Source: Alphaproteobacteria bacterium (GTDB lineage Bacteria > Pseudomonadota > Alphaproteobacteria > Rickettsiales > JABCZZ01). Taken from it: a stretch of DNA of 48,769 nucleotides. Every line of letters starts with the position of its first letter. Position 1 is the stretch's first letter. Under the pieces are notes generated by a model, which was not told where the DNA came from, did not search any database, and worked only from the letters and a program-made list of their open reading frames with translations. The translations under genes were made by a program, and so were the position numbers. The stretch covers positions 1 through 48,769 of the forward strand of contig JABDGA010000008.1 in NCBI GenBank assembly GCA_013286285.1, in the 5' to 3' direction. Of the stretch, positions 1 to 8,212 are shown piece after piece.

Positions 1-567
1 GATCTGATCTGGTCCTTTGTCGTCAATAATTACCTGCTGGGCAAGGATCCTTTTCCTTTCGACCTGCTATACTGGAACGCAGATTCCACCCGCATGCCCG
101 CGAACATGCACAGCTTCTACCTGCGTAATATGTACCAGAAAAACCTGCTCGCAAAACCAGGGGGCATCCATATTGCCGACGTTCCGGTGCATCTGGAGCG
201 GATCACCACGCCAACCTATATGCTTTCCACTCGCGAGGATCATATCGCTCCGTGGAAATCCACCTATGCAGCCACCCAGATTTATAAAAGCCCGATACGG
301 TTCGTGCTGGCGGCAAGCGGCCATATTGCCGGTGTCATAAATCCGCCGGTGAAACAGAAATACAGCTACTGGGTCGGGAAGGATCTACCGAAATCACCGG
401 ACCAATGGTTTGCCAAAGCCCATGAAACAAAAGGCTCCTGGTGGAACGACTGGGAAAAATGGATACAGGAATATAGCGGGGGAAAAATCGCCGTACGTCC
501 TGTGGGAAGCGGTACGCTTAAACCCATTGAAAACGCTCCCGGCAGTTACGTGAAAATCAGGGCCTAG
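1..567 (+). CDS. phaC: Class I poly(3-hydroxyalkanoate) synthase, C-terminal part (partial)
   Basis: The reading frame is open from the first base of the window, so the N-terminus and the nucleophilic cysteine lie outside. The 188 residues seen match the C-terminal third of class I PHA synthases, which polymerise hydroxyacyl-CoA into storage polyester on the granule surface. The catalytic aspartate sits in the motif TREDHIAPW and the catalytic histidine in SGHIAGVINPP, both in the expected order and spacing. The C-terminal tryptophan-rich stretch (WFAKAHETKGSWWNDW) is typical of the family. No other pha gene is visible downstream; the next gene is a pilin-like protein. The family call is firm. 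Whether the complete gene is intact cannot be judged here. Confidence 0.95.
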   Translation, partial: DLIWSFVVNNYLLGKDPFPFDLLYWNADSTRMPANMHSFYLRNMYQKNLLAKPGGIHIADVPVHLERITTPTYMLSTREDHIAPWKSTYAATQIYKSPIRFVLAASGHIAGVINPPVKQKYSYWVGKDLPKSPDQWFAKAHETKGSWWNDWEKWIQEYSGGKIAVRPVGSGTLKPIENAPGSYVKIRA

Positions 568-640
568 TCTTTTTCCATGTTGAATATGGCAGGTGATGGT
601 GTATACCGTCACTTGTCAATATAGCTATCGGGTACACAAT

Positions 641-2614
641 ATGAATAGCTTGCGTTATTACCCCAGACATAATCCTATATACTCTCCAAATTCCGGCTTC
701 ACGTTGATCGAGCTGTCAGTGGTGCTGGCGATTATCGGCGTGATTCTCTATGGCAGCATGAGTTTATTGGTAGTAAGCATTCAGTCTTCACAGGTCAATA
801 CGACGGTGGCTACTATGGATGCAATAGAAAACGCGCTGCTTAACTTCCGGGTGGCGTTTGGACGCATTCCCTGCCCTGCCGATCTTACCCTGTCCGCATC
901 CAACGCCAACTATGGAGTGGAGGCGGCCAATACCGGTAGTTGTACCGGCGGCACGCCTGCTGCAAATTTTATAGCGGCTTCCGGCACAGCGGAAGGCGGT
1001 GTACCCACGCGTGCCCTGCGTCTGCCGGACAGCTACATGTATGACGGCTGGGGCCATAAGTTACGTTATGCGATGAACCCTAATTACAGCGTTAGCACGA
1101 GTACTACTTGCTCTTTAGGCGCAGTTTCAGCCCCCGCCATTACTATAAATGACGCAAGCGGTGCAGCACGAAGTACACAGGCTATTTATGCTATTATCAG
1201 CCATGGCGCGAACGGGCATGGCGCATATACTTCTAATGGCCTCGTCATTAATGCGAAAAACACGAACACAGATGAACAAACCAACTGCCATTGTGATAAC
1301 ACCGGCGCACATACTGGTGGTGCGGGCGTGCTCTCACCGGCAACGTATGTCCAGAAGGCACCGACAATGAGCACTGCGGGCACCCTGCTTACCACGTTTG
1401 ACGACATTGTCGCCTACAAGGAAGCCTGGCAGTTGATGACTACCAGCCTGCCAACAAATTCGTTAGGCTGTACGTTCACTCAATATACGCGTGCGATTAC
1501 GATTGATCATACAAAAGTCGGCACTGTCAATAATACCGATCAAAGCAGTTTTCCCGTGTTGTTTTCTGGCACGTATACCTACCTAAAAACTGTGGCCAAT
1601 GGGGGAAATGTAAACAATGCCAACGGTTATGACATATATTTCTCTTCTGATGCTGCTGGCAATAGCCTTCTTCCCTTCGAGCGTGAAAGCTGGAATGCCT
1701 CTACCGGCGCGTCCGTGTTCTGGGTACAGGTAGCGACCGTTTCCCATAGCAGTGATACCGTCATCTATCTGCAATATGGCAACCCCACTATCTCCACGGA
1801 TAAATCCAATAAAACCGGAACGTGGAACACCAATTATGTGGGAGTCTGGCATTTGGCGGAAACCAGTGGAACCACTAATGCAGATTCCACAACTAATGTC
1901 CTTAACACAACCAAAGTCTCTGCAACGCATCCTAATCCTGCCACCAGTATTATAGGAGGAGGAGGACAGTATAATAATGCTGGCTACAACCATCTTGGAA
2001 CTGATTACAATACGCTTGCCGATAATTCCAAACTGGATTTCGGAGCAAACCAAAATTTTACGGTTTCCGCTTGGGTAAAAAATTCACAAACCGCCATAAG
2101 CAATTATTGGCCCTTTCCCGTATCGAAAGATGACCTTGGCAGTTCCGGTACACGTCAAGGATATAATCTCGTGATGTTTGATACGAGCTGGGGTAATAAT
2201 TACTGGTTTTTTGAAATCTGGCAAGCAAGTAGTAACTATAGAGCATATGGTAGCAGTAGTGTTTCAGATGGTAATTGGCACTATATTGTGGGTTCACGCT
2301 CAGGAAGTACGCTCTATGCGTTTCAAGACGGAGTGCAAACTGCTGCACAAAGCGGTGCCGGATATAATGGCACGCTCAGTAACCCTATTCCCCTGGAGTT
2401 TGGAGACTGTTCAAACTGTAATGCGAATGGCACTAAGGATAGGAATTATATCGGTGGTCTGGACGAAGTGCGTATTTCCAAAACTGCTCTTTCCGCCGAC
2501 TGGGTTAAAACCGAATATAATAACCAGGGTTGGCCGGATAAAGCAACCACCCCTTCCCCTATTCCAAGTGGACTGACAAGCGGATTCTATACGGTGGGAA
2601 GTGCCACACGGTAG
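641..2614 (+). CDS. Pseudopilin-like protein fused to DUF2341 and LamG-like domains
   Basis: About 657 residues. Near the N-terminus is a prepilin peptidase site and hydrophobic helix (G|FTLIELSVVLAIIGVIL), the mark of type IV pilins and type II secretion pseudopilins. A region with RIPCPAD follows, as seen in alphaproteobacterial pseudopilin-like proteins. Residues about 280-390 resemble DUF2341 (QYTRAITIDH, then YDIYFSSDAAG and VIYLQYGN). Residues about 390-650 look like a LamG/concanavalin-type fold (VGVWHLAE at its start, LDEVRIS near the end). The expected role is a surface or secretion-linked filament subunit displaying a carbohydrate- or protein-binding module; that is inference. The start is uncertain. 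ATG at 641 gives a basic 19-residue leader but no clear Shine-Dalgarno; GTG 593 and ATG 596 are in frame upstream. No other pilus gene is nearby. Confidence 0.8.
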   Translation: MNSLRYYPRHNPIYSPNSGFTLIELSVVLAIIGVILYGSMSLLVVSIQSSQVNTTVATMDAIENALLNFRVAFGRIPCPADLTLSASNANYGVEAANTGSCTGGTPAANFIAASGTAEGGVPTRALRLPDSYMYDGWGHKLRYAMNPNYSVSTSTTCSLGAVSAPAITINDASGAARSTQAIYAIISHGANGHGAYTSNGLVINAKNTNTDEQTNCHCDNTGAHTGGAGVLSPATYVQKAPTMSTAGTLLTTFDDIVAYKEAWQLMTTSLPTNSLGCTFTQYTRAITIDHTKVGTVNNTDQSSFPVLFSGTYTYLKTVANGGNVNNANGYDIYFSSDAAGNSLLPFERESWNASTGASVFWVQVATVSHSSDTVIYLQYGNPTISTDKSNKTGTWNTNYVGVWHLAETSGTTNADSTTNVLNTTKVSATHPNPATSIIGGGGQYNNAGYNHLGTDYNTLADNSKLDFGANQNFTVSAWVKNSQTAISNYWPFPVSKDDLGSSGTRQGYNLVMFDTSWGNNYWFFEIWQASSNYRAYGSSSVSDGNWHYIVGSRSGSTLYAFQDGVQTAAQSGAGYNGTLSNPIPLEFGDCSNCNANGTKDRNYIGGLDEVRISKTALSADWVKTEYNNQGWPDKATTPSPIPSGLTSGFYTVGSATR

Positions 2615-2791
2615 CGCGTCATTGCCATTGCTTAAACTAATTCTTGCATACTTCCAATTGCAGTAGATGCATACCGCATCATATACCTTAAAAGAAATTA
2701 CGTTTTACCTTACGGCTGTGAAACAATGTGTATTTTGATACGGTCGCCATTTCGCCGCTCAACAAGTGTTGTTGCATGGCTCTTGAAACAT

Positions 2792-2882
2792 GTCATTCCT
2801 GCGAAAGTAGGAATCCAGGTAGAGCACTGATTAGGCGCAATATGATCTTGTGTGAGATGGATTCTGCCTGCGCGGGAATGAC
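2792..2882. repeat. GTCAT...ATGAC composite palindromic repeat, copy 1
   Basis: The 91-bp element opens with GTCATTCCTGCG and closes with CGCGGGAATGAC. Each end forms its own short hairpin (TCCTGCGAAAGTAGGA on the left, TGCCTGCGCGGGA on the right), and the two ends also pair with each other. Elements of this kind are scattered between genes in many alphaproteobacteria, including Rickettsiales. Related copies in this window are at 35775-35862 and 44881-44960 and in the cores of 2909-3039, 6228-6358 and 20128-20261. Confidence 0.75.
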
Positions 2883-2908
2883 ATCATAAAAATGCTAAAA
2901 ACAGCCCT

Positions 2909-3039
2909 TATACTCACTTGCCTAAATTCCAATACATATCCGTCATTCCGGCGAAAGCCGGAATCTCAGGCTTCCTCCATGAGATACCGCTGTCAAGCGT
3001 CAGTATGACGATGTCTTTTTATTTAGAAGAATGAGTATA
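2909..3039 (+). mobile_element. 131-bp MITE-like element, copy A
   Basis: The element is bounded by the inverted repeat TATACTCA...TGAGTATA. Its core is two back-to-back hairpins of the GTCAT/ATGAC type (GTCATTCCGGCGAAAGCCGGAATCTC, then GAGATACCGCTG and a degenerate partner). The copy at 6228-6358 has the same length in reverse orientation, with about nine mismatches over 131 bp by eye. No ORF is present, so it would be non-autonomous. The outer TA dinucleotides could be a TA target duplication as used by IS630/Tc1-type transposases; that is inference. Confidence 0.75.
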
Positions 3040-3145
3040 AAAAACAAAAGACCCGAGTCATGCAACAGTGCCGGTCAATCCTTACAATAATAGACATGAC
3101 AAAGGTAAGATAAAGAGCCCCCCACTATACTTATTCGCCTAATAA

Positions 3146-3181
3146 AAAGGCATCCACCCATAGTTACGGGTGGATGCCTTT
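3146..3181 (-). terminator. Rho-independent terminator of the TAXI gene
   Basis: A perfect 14-bp stem (AAAGGCATCCACCC / GGGTGGATGCCTTT) with an 8-base loop lies about 40 bp beyond the stop codon of the minus-strand TAXI gene. Read on the minus strand, the stem is followed by TTTTTATT, the expected U tract. The U-tract side overlaps a remnant of the 131-bp element (3126-3149), so the repeat may have supplied or modified the terminator. Confidence 0.85.
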
Positions 3182-3221
3182 ACGAAGCAACAGATAAAAA
3201 TTTATTCTCTGCTTTATCTTA

Positions 3222-4277
3222 TTACTTGCCCCTTATGATACCGAGCAAGTCTTTCTCAAGTGCATTATGCTCAGTTTCTGAAGTTTCTCCGCTCATCACT
3301 TTTGCAGAGCAGGTATCACGCTTCCAGTCGCCAACATCGGCGTTCAGGTTCACTTCCTTCCACTTCGGATGGCCGTTGGTCTTTAAGTCATCAATGTTGT
3401 CATAGACCGACTTTACCAGCTTGCCCATATTGGCGCAGTGTTCTTCATAATACTTGCCTTTTTTCAACGTATAATCATAGGTGATAAGCAGCGCGGTCAC
3501 TGAAACCGTCGGCACATTGTCATTCACGAAGCCGTAATCGTCATGCGTGATAGTTGCGGGCTTATACTCCTTGAGGAGACGCTGATCGTTGATGGCAAGA
3601 AAATGTACGTGGTCGAGCTTACCGGCGTTAGATCCGTTGGTAATTTTTCCCAGCTCTTCCATATTCTTGAACATCCGGACCGGCTTGCCACCGACAAATA
3701 CCATGGCATCCGCTTCGCCGTTTAGTACTGCGATAACACCGTGCGGCGGATCGATATGGTACATTTTAGCAGGTTCAACTCCCAGAATAGAGAAAATATT
3801 CACTGCAGTTATGAGGCTGCCGCTGTCTTCGCTGCCAAGCACCACACGCTTGCCAGCCAGATCATTGATAGTCTTGATGTCTTTATTAGCCAGTATGTGC
3901 ACTTCCTCATCATAGAGAGGCACAACCAGCTTCAACTTCTTTGCGATTTCCATGGAGTCCTTGCTCTTGGAACGGCTCAGGAATCCCATCACATCCGACT
4001 GCACAATCGCCAGCCCGACTTTCTCCTTGCTGGTAATGCGGGCGATGTTGTCCACCGATCCCTTGGAATCAAATACATTCACCCGGACTCCTTCTTTCGC
4101 AGCTTCCCGGGCAATATCCCTGCCGACCGCAATGTAAGTGCCAGTCTTGGGACCAGTTACCATGCCGATGGCCGAGGAATCGTCTTCAGCAGGAGTAATA
4201 TTTTCTTCTTTCGCTATCACATTGGCAGAAAAAAACGTACAAAAAGTCAGTAGCAATAGAACGCGTTGCAATTTCAT
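3222..4277 (-). CDS. TAXI family TRAP transporter solute-binding protein
   Basis: This is a 351-residue protein with an N-terminal signal peptide (LLLLTFCTFFSANVIA). The mature part follows the TAXI pattern: GPKTGTYIAVGRDIA near the start, GSVDNIARI, then LAIVQSDVM, and GKRVVLGSEDSGS in the middle. Family members bind an organic acid or amino acid in the periplasm and hand it to a fused DctQM membrane subunit. No TRAP permease gene is adjacent, so the substrate and partner are unknown. A good ribosome site (AGAGG) lies about 6 bases before ATG 4277. A strong terminator follows at 3146-3181. The next gene upstream, 4320-4934, is on the same strand 42 bp away and may be co-transcribed. Confidence 0.9.
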   Translation of the reverse strand: MKLQRVLLLLTFCTFFSANVIAKEENITPAEDDSSAIGMVTGPKTGTYIAVGRDIAREAAKEGVRVNVFDSKGSVDNIARITSKEKVGLAIVQSDVMGFLSRSKSKDSMEIAKKLKLVVPLYDEEVHILANKDIKTINDLAGKRVVLGSEDSGSLITAVNIFSILGVEPAKMYHIDPPHGVIAVLNGEADAMVFVGGKPVRMFKNMEELGKITNGSNAGKLDHVHFLAINDQRLLKEYKPATITHDDYGFVNDNVPTVSVTALLITYDYTLKKGKYYEEHCANMGKLVKSVYDNIDDLKTNGHPKWKEVNLNADVGDWKRDTCSAKVMSGETSETEHNALEKDLLGIIRGK

Positions 4278-4319
4278 AATAACCTCTTTTTATTTACACT
4301 TGAATAATGCTGGCAGGGT

Positions 4320-4934
4320 TTAATCTTTGCTGATGATGGATAGCAAATCCTGCGTAGCAGCCGGATGCGCCGATTGCGGCTTGACGGGAGCCGGTTTTGC
4401 AGCAATCGGCTTTGCAGCAACCGGTTTTTCGGCAACCGTTTCCTCGGGAACTGGAGCAGCCAGAACCGGCTTTTCCGGCTCCATCACCTGAGTCTGAGGT
4501 TGCGTTTTTTCGTTCAGGACAGGCTTCGTCTCCACTGTCTTTATGGGCACGTTATTAGCATTCGACGTATTTTCTTTGACGGATTTGCCCTCATTCTTCA
4601 CGGCAACATTTTCATGCTTGGATACAGGAGTACTATCCTCCGGCCTGTCTTTGTCAAGCAGGGCAATGAGGCCAATATTAACGGCAACAAATACTGCCAC
4701 CAGCAGCAGAGTGAATTTAAAATTCATCGGTGCGTGCTCAGACTTTTCGGTAAAGCTCTCATGAAAAGATCCCGTATCTTCTTCGTCCGTCTCTTTACCT
4801 GCCTCCGATTCCGCTTCGACCAGTTTGAATTTTGAGGCATTTTTATTCTCGTTTACTTCATCCGCGGCTACGTCGCTCTTACCCGCTTTGGCTTTGGCAG
4901 CAGCCGGTTCAGTAATCACTTTTCCACGTGGCAT
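4320..4934 (-). CDS. Single-pass membrane protein with Ala/Lys/Pro-rich C-terminus, unknown function
   Basis: I do not recognise a family. The 204 residues comprise a charged acidic/lysine-rich N-terminal region (1-70), one membrane helix at about 73-93 (KFTLLLVAVFVAVNIGLIAL), and a long low-complexity tail. The tail has repeats such as EKPVAAKPIAAKPAPVKP (about 160-190) and ends in a short conserved-looking piece, TQDLLSIISKD. The layout recalls TonB-like or SPOR-type envelope proteins, with a cytoplasmic N-terminus and an extended periplasmic Pro/Lys arm, but there is no TonB or SPOR domain. An AAGGA ribosome site lies 7 bases before ATG 4934. It sits 42 bp upstream of the TAXI gene on the same strand, so the two could be one transcript. 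Confidence 0.6.
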   Translation of the reverse strand: MPRGKVITEPAAAKAKAGKSDVAADEVNENKNASKFKLVEAESEAGKETDEEDTGSFHESFTEKSEHAPMNFKFTLLLVAVFVAVNIGLIALLDKDRPEDSTPVSKHENVAVKNEGKSVKENTSNANNVPIKTVETKPVLNEKTQPQTQVMEPEKPVLAAPVPEETVAEKPVAAKPIAAKPAPVKPQSAHPAATQDLLSIISKD

Positions 4935-5089
4935 TTCACATCCTTAATTTTCATTTACACTTCTTTAAGCACAATACTGACTATTATGCAACAGTATCTT
5001 TTACCCTTGTGTTTTTTATGGATTCATCTATCATAAAGATGGCGGATTTCTTATGGAATCCGGCGTGTTTTTCCCTTCCGATTTTCTTT

Positions 5090-5380
5090 ATGAAAAATTT
5101 ATTTTTGCTTCTTTTATCCATTTTTATGGTGGCCTGCAACGCTAAGGCGGATGATCCTAATTGCGTCAGGAATAATTGCCTTGGCACCTGCATCGGAAAA
5201 GACGAAGCGCTACACAAAGCAACACCTATGCTATGCCGCGCGCAATATGTGTGCTACCAGGATGTGGAATGCACTATACTCGCAGACGGCAAATGCGGCT
5301 GGAATGCAACACCGCAAATGAAAACCTGCCTTGCTGAAAAGGGCGGAACTATCACCCCTACTCCTGCACAGACGCACTGA
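5090..5380 (+). CDS. Small exported eight-cysteine protein
   Basis: This is a 96-residue protein with a signal peptide of about 20 residues (MKNLFLLLLSIFMVACNAKA); the cysteine near its end could be a lipobox. The mature part has eight cysteines in the order CxxxxCxxxC, a gap, CxxxxxC, then CxxxxxxxC and C near the end, with ADGKCGWNATP before the last one. From memory this matches the eight-cysteine-cluster domain found in short secreted bacterial proteins (common in myxobacteria), whose function is unknown. The frame is open upstream to 4928, but the signal peptide marks ATG 5090 as the likely start. The Thr/Pro tail is short. It diverges from 4320-4934 and is not clearly part of an operon. 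Confidence 0.65.
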   Translation: MKNLFLLLLSIFMVACNAKADDPNCVRNNCLGTCIGKDEALHKATPMLCRAQYVCYQDVECTILADGKCGWNATPQMKTCLAEKGGTITPTPAQTH

Positions 5381-5394
5381 CACGCGCAAAAAGC

Positions 5395-6169
5395 TTGTCA
5401 TTGGAAGTCTTTTGCGCAGTTCTCTTGCGTTCTACCTGTAATCTGGCAGCGACGGCGTACTTGGACGCTGGCACATTAGAAAAAATCAAGAGCGCGTTTG
5501 TATTTTTGCGTAATGGTTGCCCAAGAATGGCTTATCCCGATAACGTGGCTGAGAATGTTAGGCAATACCTACAGGAAAGCAATGCAGCTTTACCCCCGGA
5601 AGTCGCCAATTCCCTTCTCGAGGCTCTCGCAAACACAACGGTGGAATCCCATATCCAAATAGCCCAACGCGAGGCTGAAAAAATATATAAGTCAAGAACT
5701 AATCGACAATATCATCGGCCATTTGCGTGCTGGACATGTGAATACCGAGACGCTTGATGGGATGCTTGATATGCTTGTTGCTGATAAAATATCTCCCTCA
5801 TTACTTGAACGACTCGTAAATCGTGCTGTCAGCGAACCACGAGTACAAGTGGAGGCCATAGAGAATCGCCGAATCGCTGAGCCAGAACAGCCCATGCAGC
5901 AGGCAGACGCTCAAGAACCCGCAGCGGCAGCTCCCCAAAATGGCCTAGGAGGGTTATTCAGAAGATTGTTCGGCGGCAACAGACAACATCATAACGAAGA
6001 AGCCCAACATGCGCCGGAAGCACCACAGGCCGTTCAAGAACAACCTGCCCAGGTCGCTGCCGCTCCCCAGCACGAAGAGAGCATGCCGCATATAGAAGTA
6101 CAGAGCTTTCTTACCCAGCTCGAAGCACGAAAAGTGATAAAGAGCGCGGCAAAGAGTAGGTATCGGTAA
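5395..6169 (+). pseudogene. Frameshifted gene of unknown function
   Basis: Two overlapping frames read as one protein split at a run of six A (5678-5683). The first frame (from about 5395) is alpha-helical and ends its sensible part in QIAQREAEK. The second continues YISQELIDNIIGHL and NTETLDGMLDMLV, which fits well if one A is removed. The rest is a helical segment (SPSLLERLVNRAV), a Glu/Pro/Ala/Gln-rich stretch with a Gly/Arg patch (GLGGLFRRLFGGN) and a final QSFLTQLEARKVI segment. No signal peptide or known domain is visible. The true start is unclear: TTG 5395, TTG 5401 and ATG 5527 are all possible, none with a good ribosome site. It may be a sequencing error, a real lesion or slippage-dependent expression. 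Confidence 0.5.
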
Positions 6170-6227
6170 AAAGTTATTTATCCTTCTACCGTATTTTAGT
6201 AATAGTCACTAACTGTAAAGAGTGAAC

Positions 6228-6358
6228 TATACTCATTCTCCTAAATAAAAAGACACCGTCATACCGCTGTTTGACAGCGGTATCTCATGGAGAAAGCCTG
6301 AGATTCCGACTTTCGCCGGAATGACGGATATGTATTGGAATTTGGGCAAGTGAGTATA
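6228..6358 (-). mobile_element. 131-bp MITE-like element, copy B (inverted)
   Basis: This is the reverse complement of 2909-3039, with the same length, the same TATACTCA terminal repeats and about nine mismatches. Its inner hairpin ACCGCTGTTTGACAGCGGT is perfect here but decayed in copy A, so this copy looks less degraded. It lies between the frameshifted gene and tRNA-Thr. The two copies face each other across about 3.2 kb. Confidence 0.75.
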
Positions 6359-6415
6359 TACGGTACATAAAGAAAATATTTTAGAATTTCTCTTTTCTAT
6401 ACATCGTTATAAAAA

Positions 6416-6491
6416 TGGTGCCGTTGACAGGAGTCGAACCTGCGACAACCGCATTACGAATGCGATGCTCTACCAACTGAGCTACAACGGC
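6416..6491 (-). tRNA. tRNA-Thr (anticodon CGT)
   Basis: A full cloverleaf can be drawn on the minus strand: acceptor GCCGTTG/CAACGGC, D-arm GCTC..GAGC, anticodon loop TTCGTAA with anticodon CGT (reads ACG, threonine), and T-arm GCAGG TTCGACT CCTGT. The discriminator base is A and the CCA end is encoded (6416-6418). TTTTT follows directly after CCA on the minus strand and may act in termination. There are no neighbouring tRNA genes. Confidence 0.97.
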
Positions 6492-6497
6492 ATATAG

Positions 6498-6524
6498 GTT
6501 ATATAGACGCTTAGTTATCCGCAA
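6498..6524 (-). promoter_or_regulatory. Possible promoter of tRNA-Thr
   Basis: On the minus strand TTGCGG (6519-6524) and TATAAC (6498-6503) are separated by 15 bp. The -10-like box lies about 6 bases before the mature tRNA 5' end. The spacing is short of the usual 17 bp, so this is only a candidate. Confidence 0.3.
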
Positions 6525-6597
6525 CCGTAAAAAAACACAATCATAAAAGCTAACACCGTGGCATAAAACTGTTGGAAAAATTGCTATATTCGCTACT

Positions 6598-7344
6598 TCA
6601 GCCCTTATTTCTATTACTCAACAATTCTTCCACGAATTTCGGCACCAGTTCCGTTGCCTTGCCGTGACGGGTTTCATGGAACAACGAATGGGTTTGGGAG
6701 GGTTCAAGATTGATTTCAACGGTATGCGCCCGCCCGGAAGCCCGTGCTTCCGCGACAAACCCCGCGGCAGGATACACATTGCCGGAAGTTCCTATCGAGA
6801 TAAATAGATCGCATTTGCGCAATGCTTCGTAAATCACCGGCATCTCCAGCGGCATCTCGCCAAACCAGACGATATGCGGGCGCAAGGTTCCTATTTCACG
6901 GCAGCAGGGGCACAGCGTCTGCGCGGTAATGTCTTCCGTCCAGTCATAAACCATTTCGGTTTCCGTACACCGGACTTTAGCCAGTTCGCCATGCATATGG
7001 ACAAAACGGAAATTCGCGTTCGCACGGCGCTGCCGGTAAGCGCGCTCATGCAAATTATCGACATTCTGCGTCACCAGCAGGAGCGATCCTTTAAATCCCT
7101 CCGCCAGTTGGGCAAGTGCGTGATGCGCTGCATTCGGTTCTACCGAGAGCAGTTGCGCCCGGCGTTGGTTGTAAAACTGCTGCACCAGCACCGGATTGCG
7201 GGCGAAACCCTCCGGCGTGGCGACATCTTCAATAGGATGGTTACACCACAATCCATTCTCCGCGCGAAAGGTGCTAAGACCAGACTCTGCGGAAATACCC
7301 GCTCCGGTAAGTATCACTATCGAATTCACCGTATGTAAATGCAT
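6598..7344 (-). CDS. cobB: NAD-dependent protein deacylase (CobB-type sirtuin)
   Basis: About 248 residues from ATG 7344. The protein removes acyl groups from lysine using NAD. All class III sirtuin marks are visible: GAGISAESGL near the start, TQNVDNLHERA, the catalytic histidine in HMHGE, a zinc site with cysteines around CPCC, and RPHIVWFGEMP, IGTSGNVYPAAGF and LEPSQ. The YNQRR motif supplies the Tyr-x-x-Arg pair that in E. coli CobB favours succinyl- and malonyl-lysine, so desuccinylase activity is plausible. The frame is open to 7419, but the extra 25 residues do not look like family sequence. It has no operon partner; the PLD gene is divergent. Confidence 0.93.
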   Translation of the reverse strand: MHLHTVNSIVILTGAGISAESGLSTFRAENGLWCNHPIEDVATPEGFARNPVLVQQFYNQRRAQLLSVEPNAAHHALAQLAEGFKGSLLLVTQNVDNLHERAYRQRRANANFRFVHMHGELAKVRCTETEMVYDWTEDITAQTLCPCCREIGTLRPHIVWFGEMPLEMPVIYEALRKCDLFISIGTSGNVYPAAGFVAEARASGRAHTVEINLEPSQTHSLFHETRHGKATELVPKFVEELLSNRNKG

Positions 7345-7464
7345 AGGGATGCTATAACGGATGCCATTCACAGAGCCAAGCTCAAATACTCTTAAAAGTA
7401 GTACACAAATCCCCGACACATCTTTTAGTTGAAAAACTACTCATGATTTGCCACTATAACAACT

Positions 7465-8028
7465 ATGAGAAAAATAATGTGTCTGATCACCCTGCTCTGT
7501 CTCTTAAGCAGTGCGCATACCGCACTTGCGGCTCCGCGGCTCCAGGCTGCCTTTTCTCCGAATCAAGGTGCAACCGAACTGGTGATGCACACTATTGGAG
7601 ACGCCAGAAACACCATTCTCGTCGCTGCCTATGGATTCACTTCTTTCCCTATTGCGCAGGCGCTCATAGACGCACACCAGCGCGGCGTAGACGTCCGAAT
7701 CGTACTGGATGAAAGCAACCGTCATAATACGTATAGTGTACTGAGATTATTGCAAAATGCAGGAGTACCGGCACGTACGAATAATCATTATGGCATCATG
7801 CATGATAAATTCATGATTATTGACGGTACAACGCTGGAACTCGGCAGCTTTAACTACACGAAAGCCGCTGAAACCAGCAATGCGGAGAATGTACTGGTTA
7901 TAAAAGAAGCGCCAGATATTGTAGGCGATTATAGTCGGCAATGGGAAAAATTATGGGCCGAAGGCGCACACCCATTGCCAGGAAATGAGGCAAGGCTTCC
8001 GCATACGCTTGTCCTGCGCGATCAATAA
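7465..8028 (+). CDS. Exported phospholipase D-like (Nuc-type) protein
   Basis: The 187 residues begin with a signal peptide (MRKIMCLITLLCLLSSAHTALA). The mature part has a single HKD motif (HDKFMIIDG, followed by the usual GSFNYT). One motif per chain is the pattern of the small bacterial endonuclease Nuc, which dimerises to make its active site; the substrate may be nucleic acid or phospholipid. The fold landmarks ILVAAYGFTS and RGVDVRIVLDE also fit. It is divergent from cobB with about 120 bp between the starts. The ribosome site before ATG 7465 is weak. Confidence 0.87.
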   Translation: MRKIMCLITLLCLLSSAHTALAAPRLQAAFSPNQGATELVMHTIGDARNTILVAAYGFTSFPIAQALIDAHQRGVDVRIVLDESNRHNTYSVLRLLQNAGVPARTNNHYGIMHDKFMIIDGTTLELGSFNYTKAAETSNAENVLVIKEAPDIVGDYSRQWEKLWAEGAHPLPGNEARLPHTLVLRDQ

Positions 8029-8212
8029 TGAACCTGCCAGATAATGTTGCCCTATAGTGCGGTAACAGAAAATATTCAATAAAGTGTCATAAAAAATTAA
8101 TACTAATCCGCTATTTCCAGGCTTCAAATAATGATATGATGAGCTAATTAACCATCTGTGCTATATATTGGCAAGCGCAGGGGGAAATTCAGAAATATCA
8201 AGGAGATATTGC

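Larger units (their letters stand above)
2615..3221. other. 607-bp gene-free stretch rich in repeats
   Basis: This stretch lies between the converging pseudopilin gene and TAXI gene, and I see no plausible coding sequence in it. It holds a GTCAT...ATGAC palindrome (2792-2882), a 131-bp inverted-repeat element (2909-3039), a remnant of one end of the same element (3126-3149) and the terminator of the TAXI gene (3146-3181). It looks like a landing zone for small repeats. Confidence 0.75.

Noticed and set aside
2774-3072. GTTGCATGGCTC / GAGTCATGCAAC inverted repeat as ends of a larger element
   Set aside because: The arms are only about 12 bp with a mismatch and enclose two unrelated repeats; chance is a fair explanation.
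5678-5683. Programmed ribosomal frameshift at the A6 run
   Set aside because: No stimulatory Shine-Dalgarno-like site or pseudoknot is obvious, so a lesion or read error is simpler.
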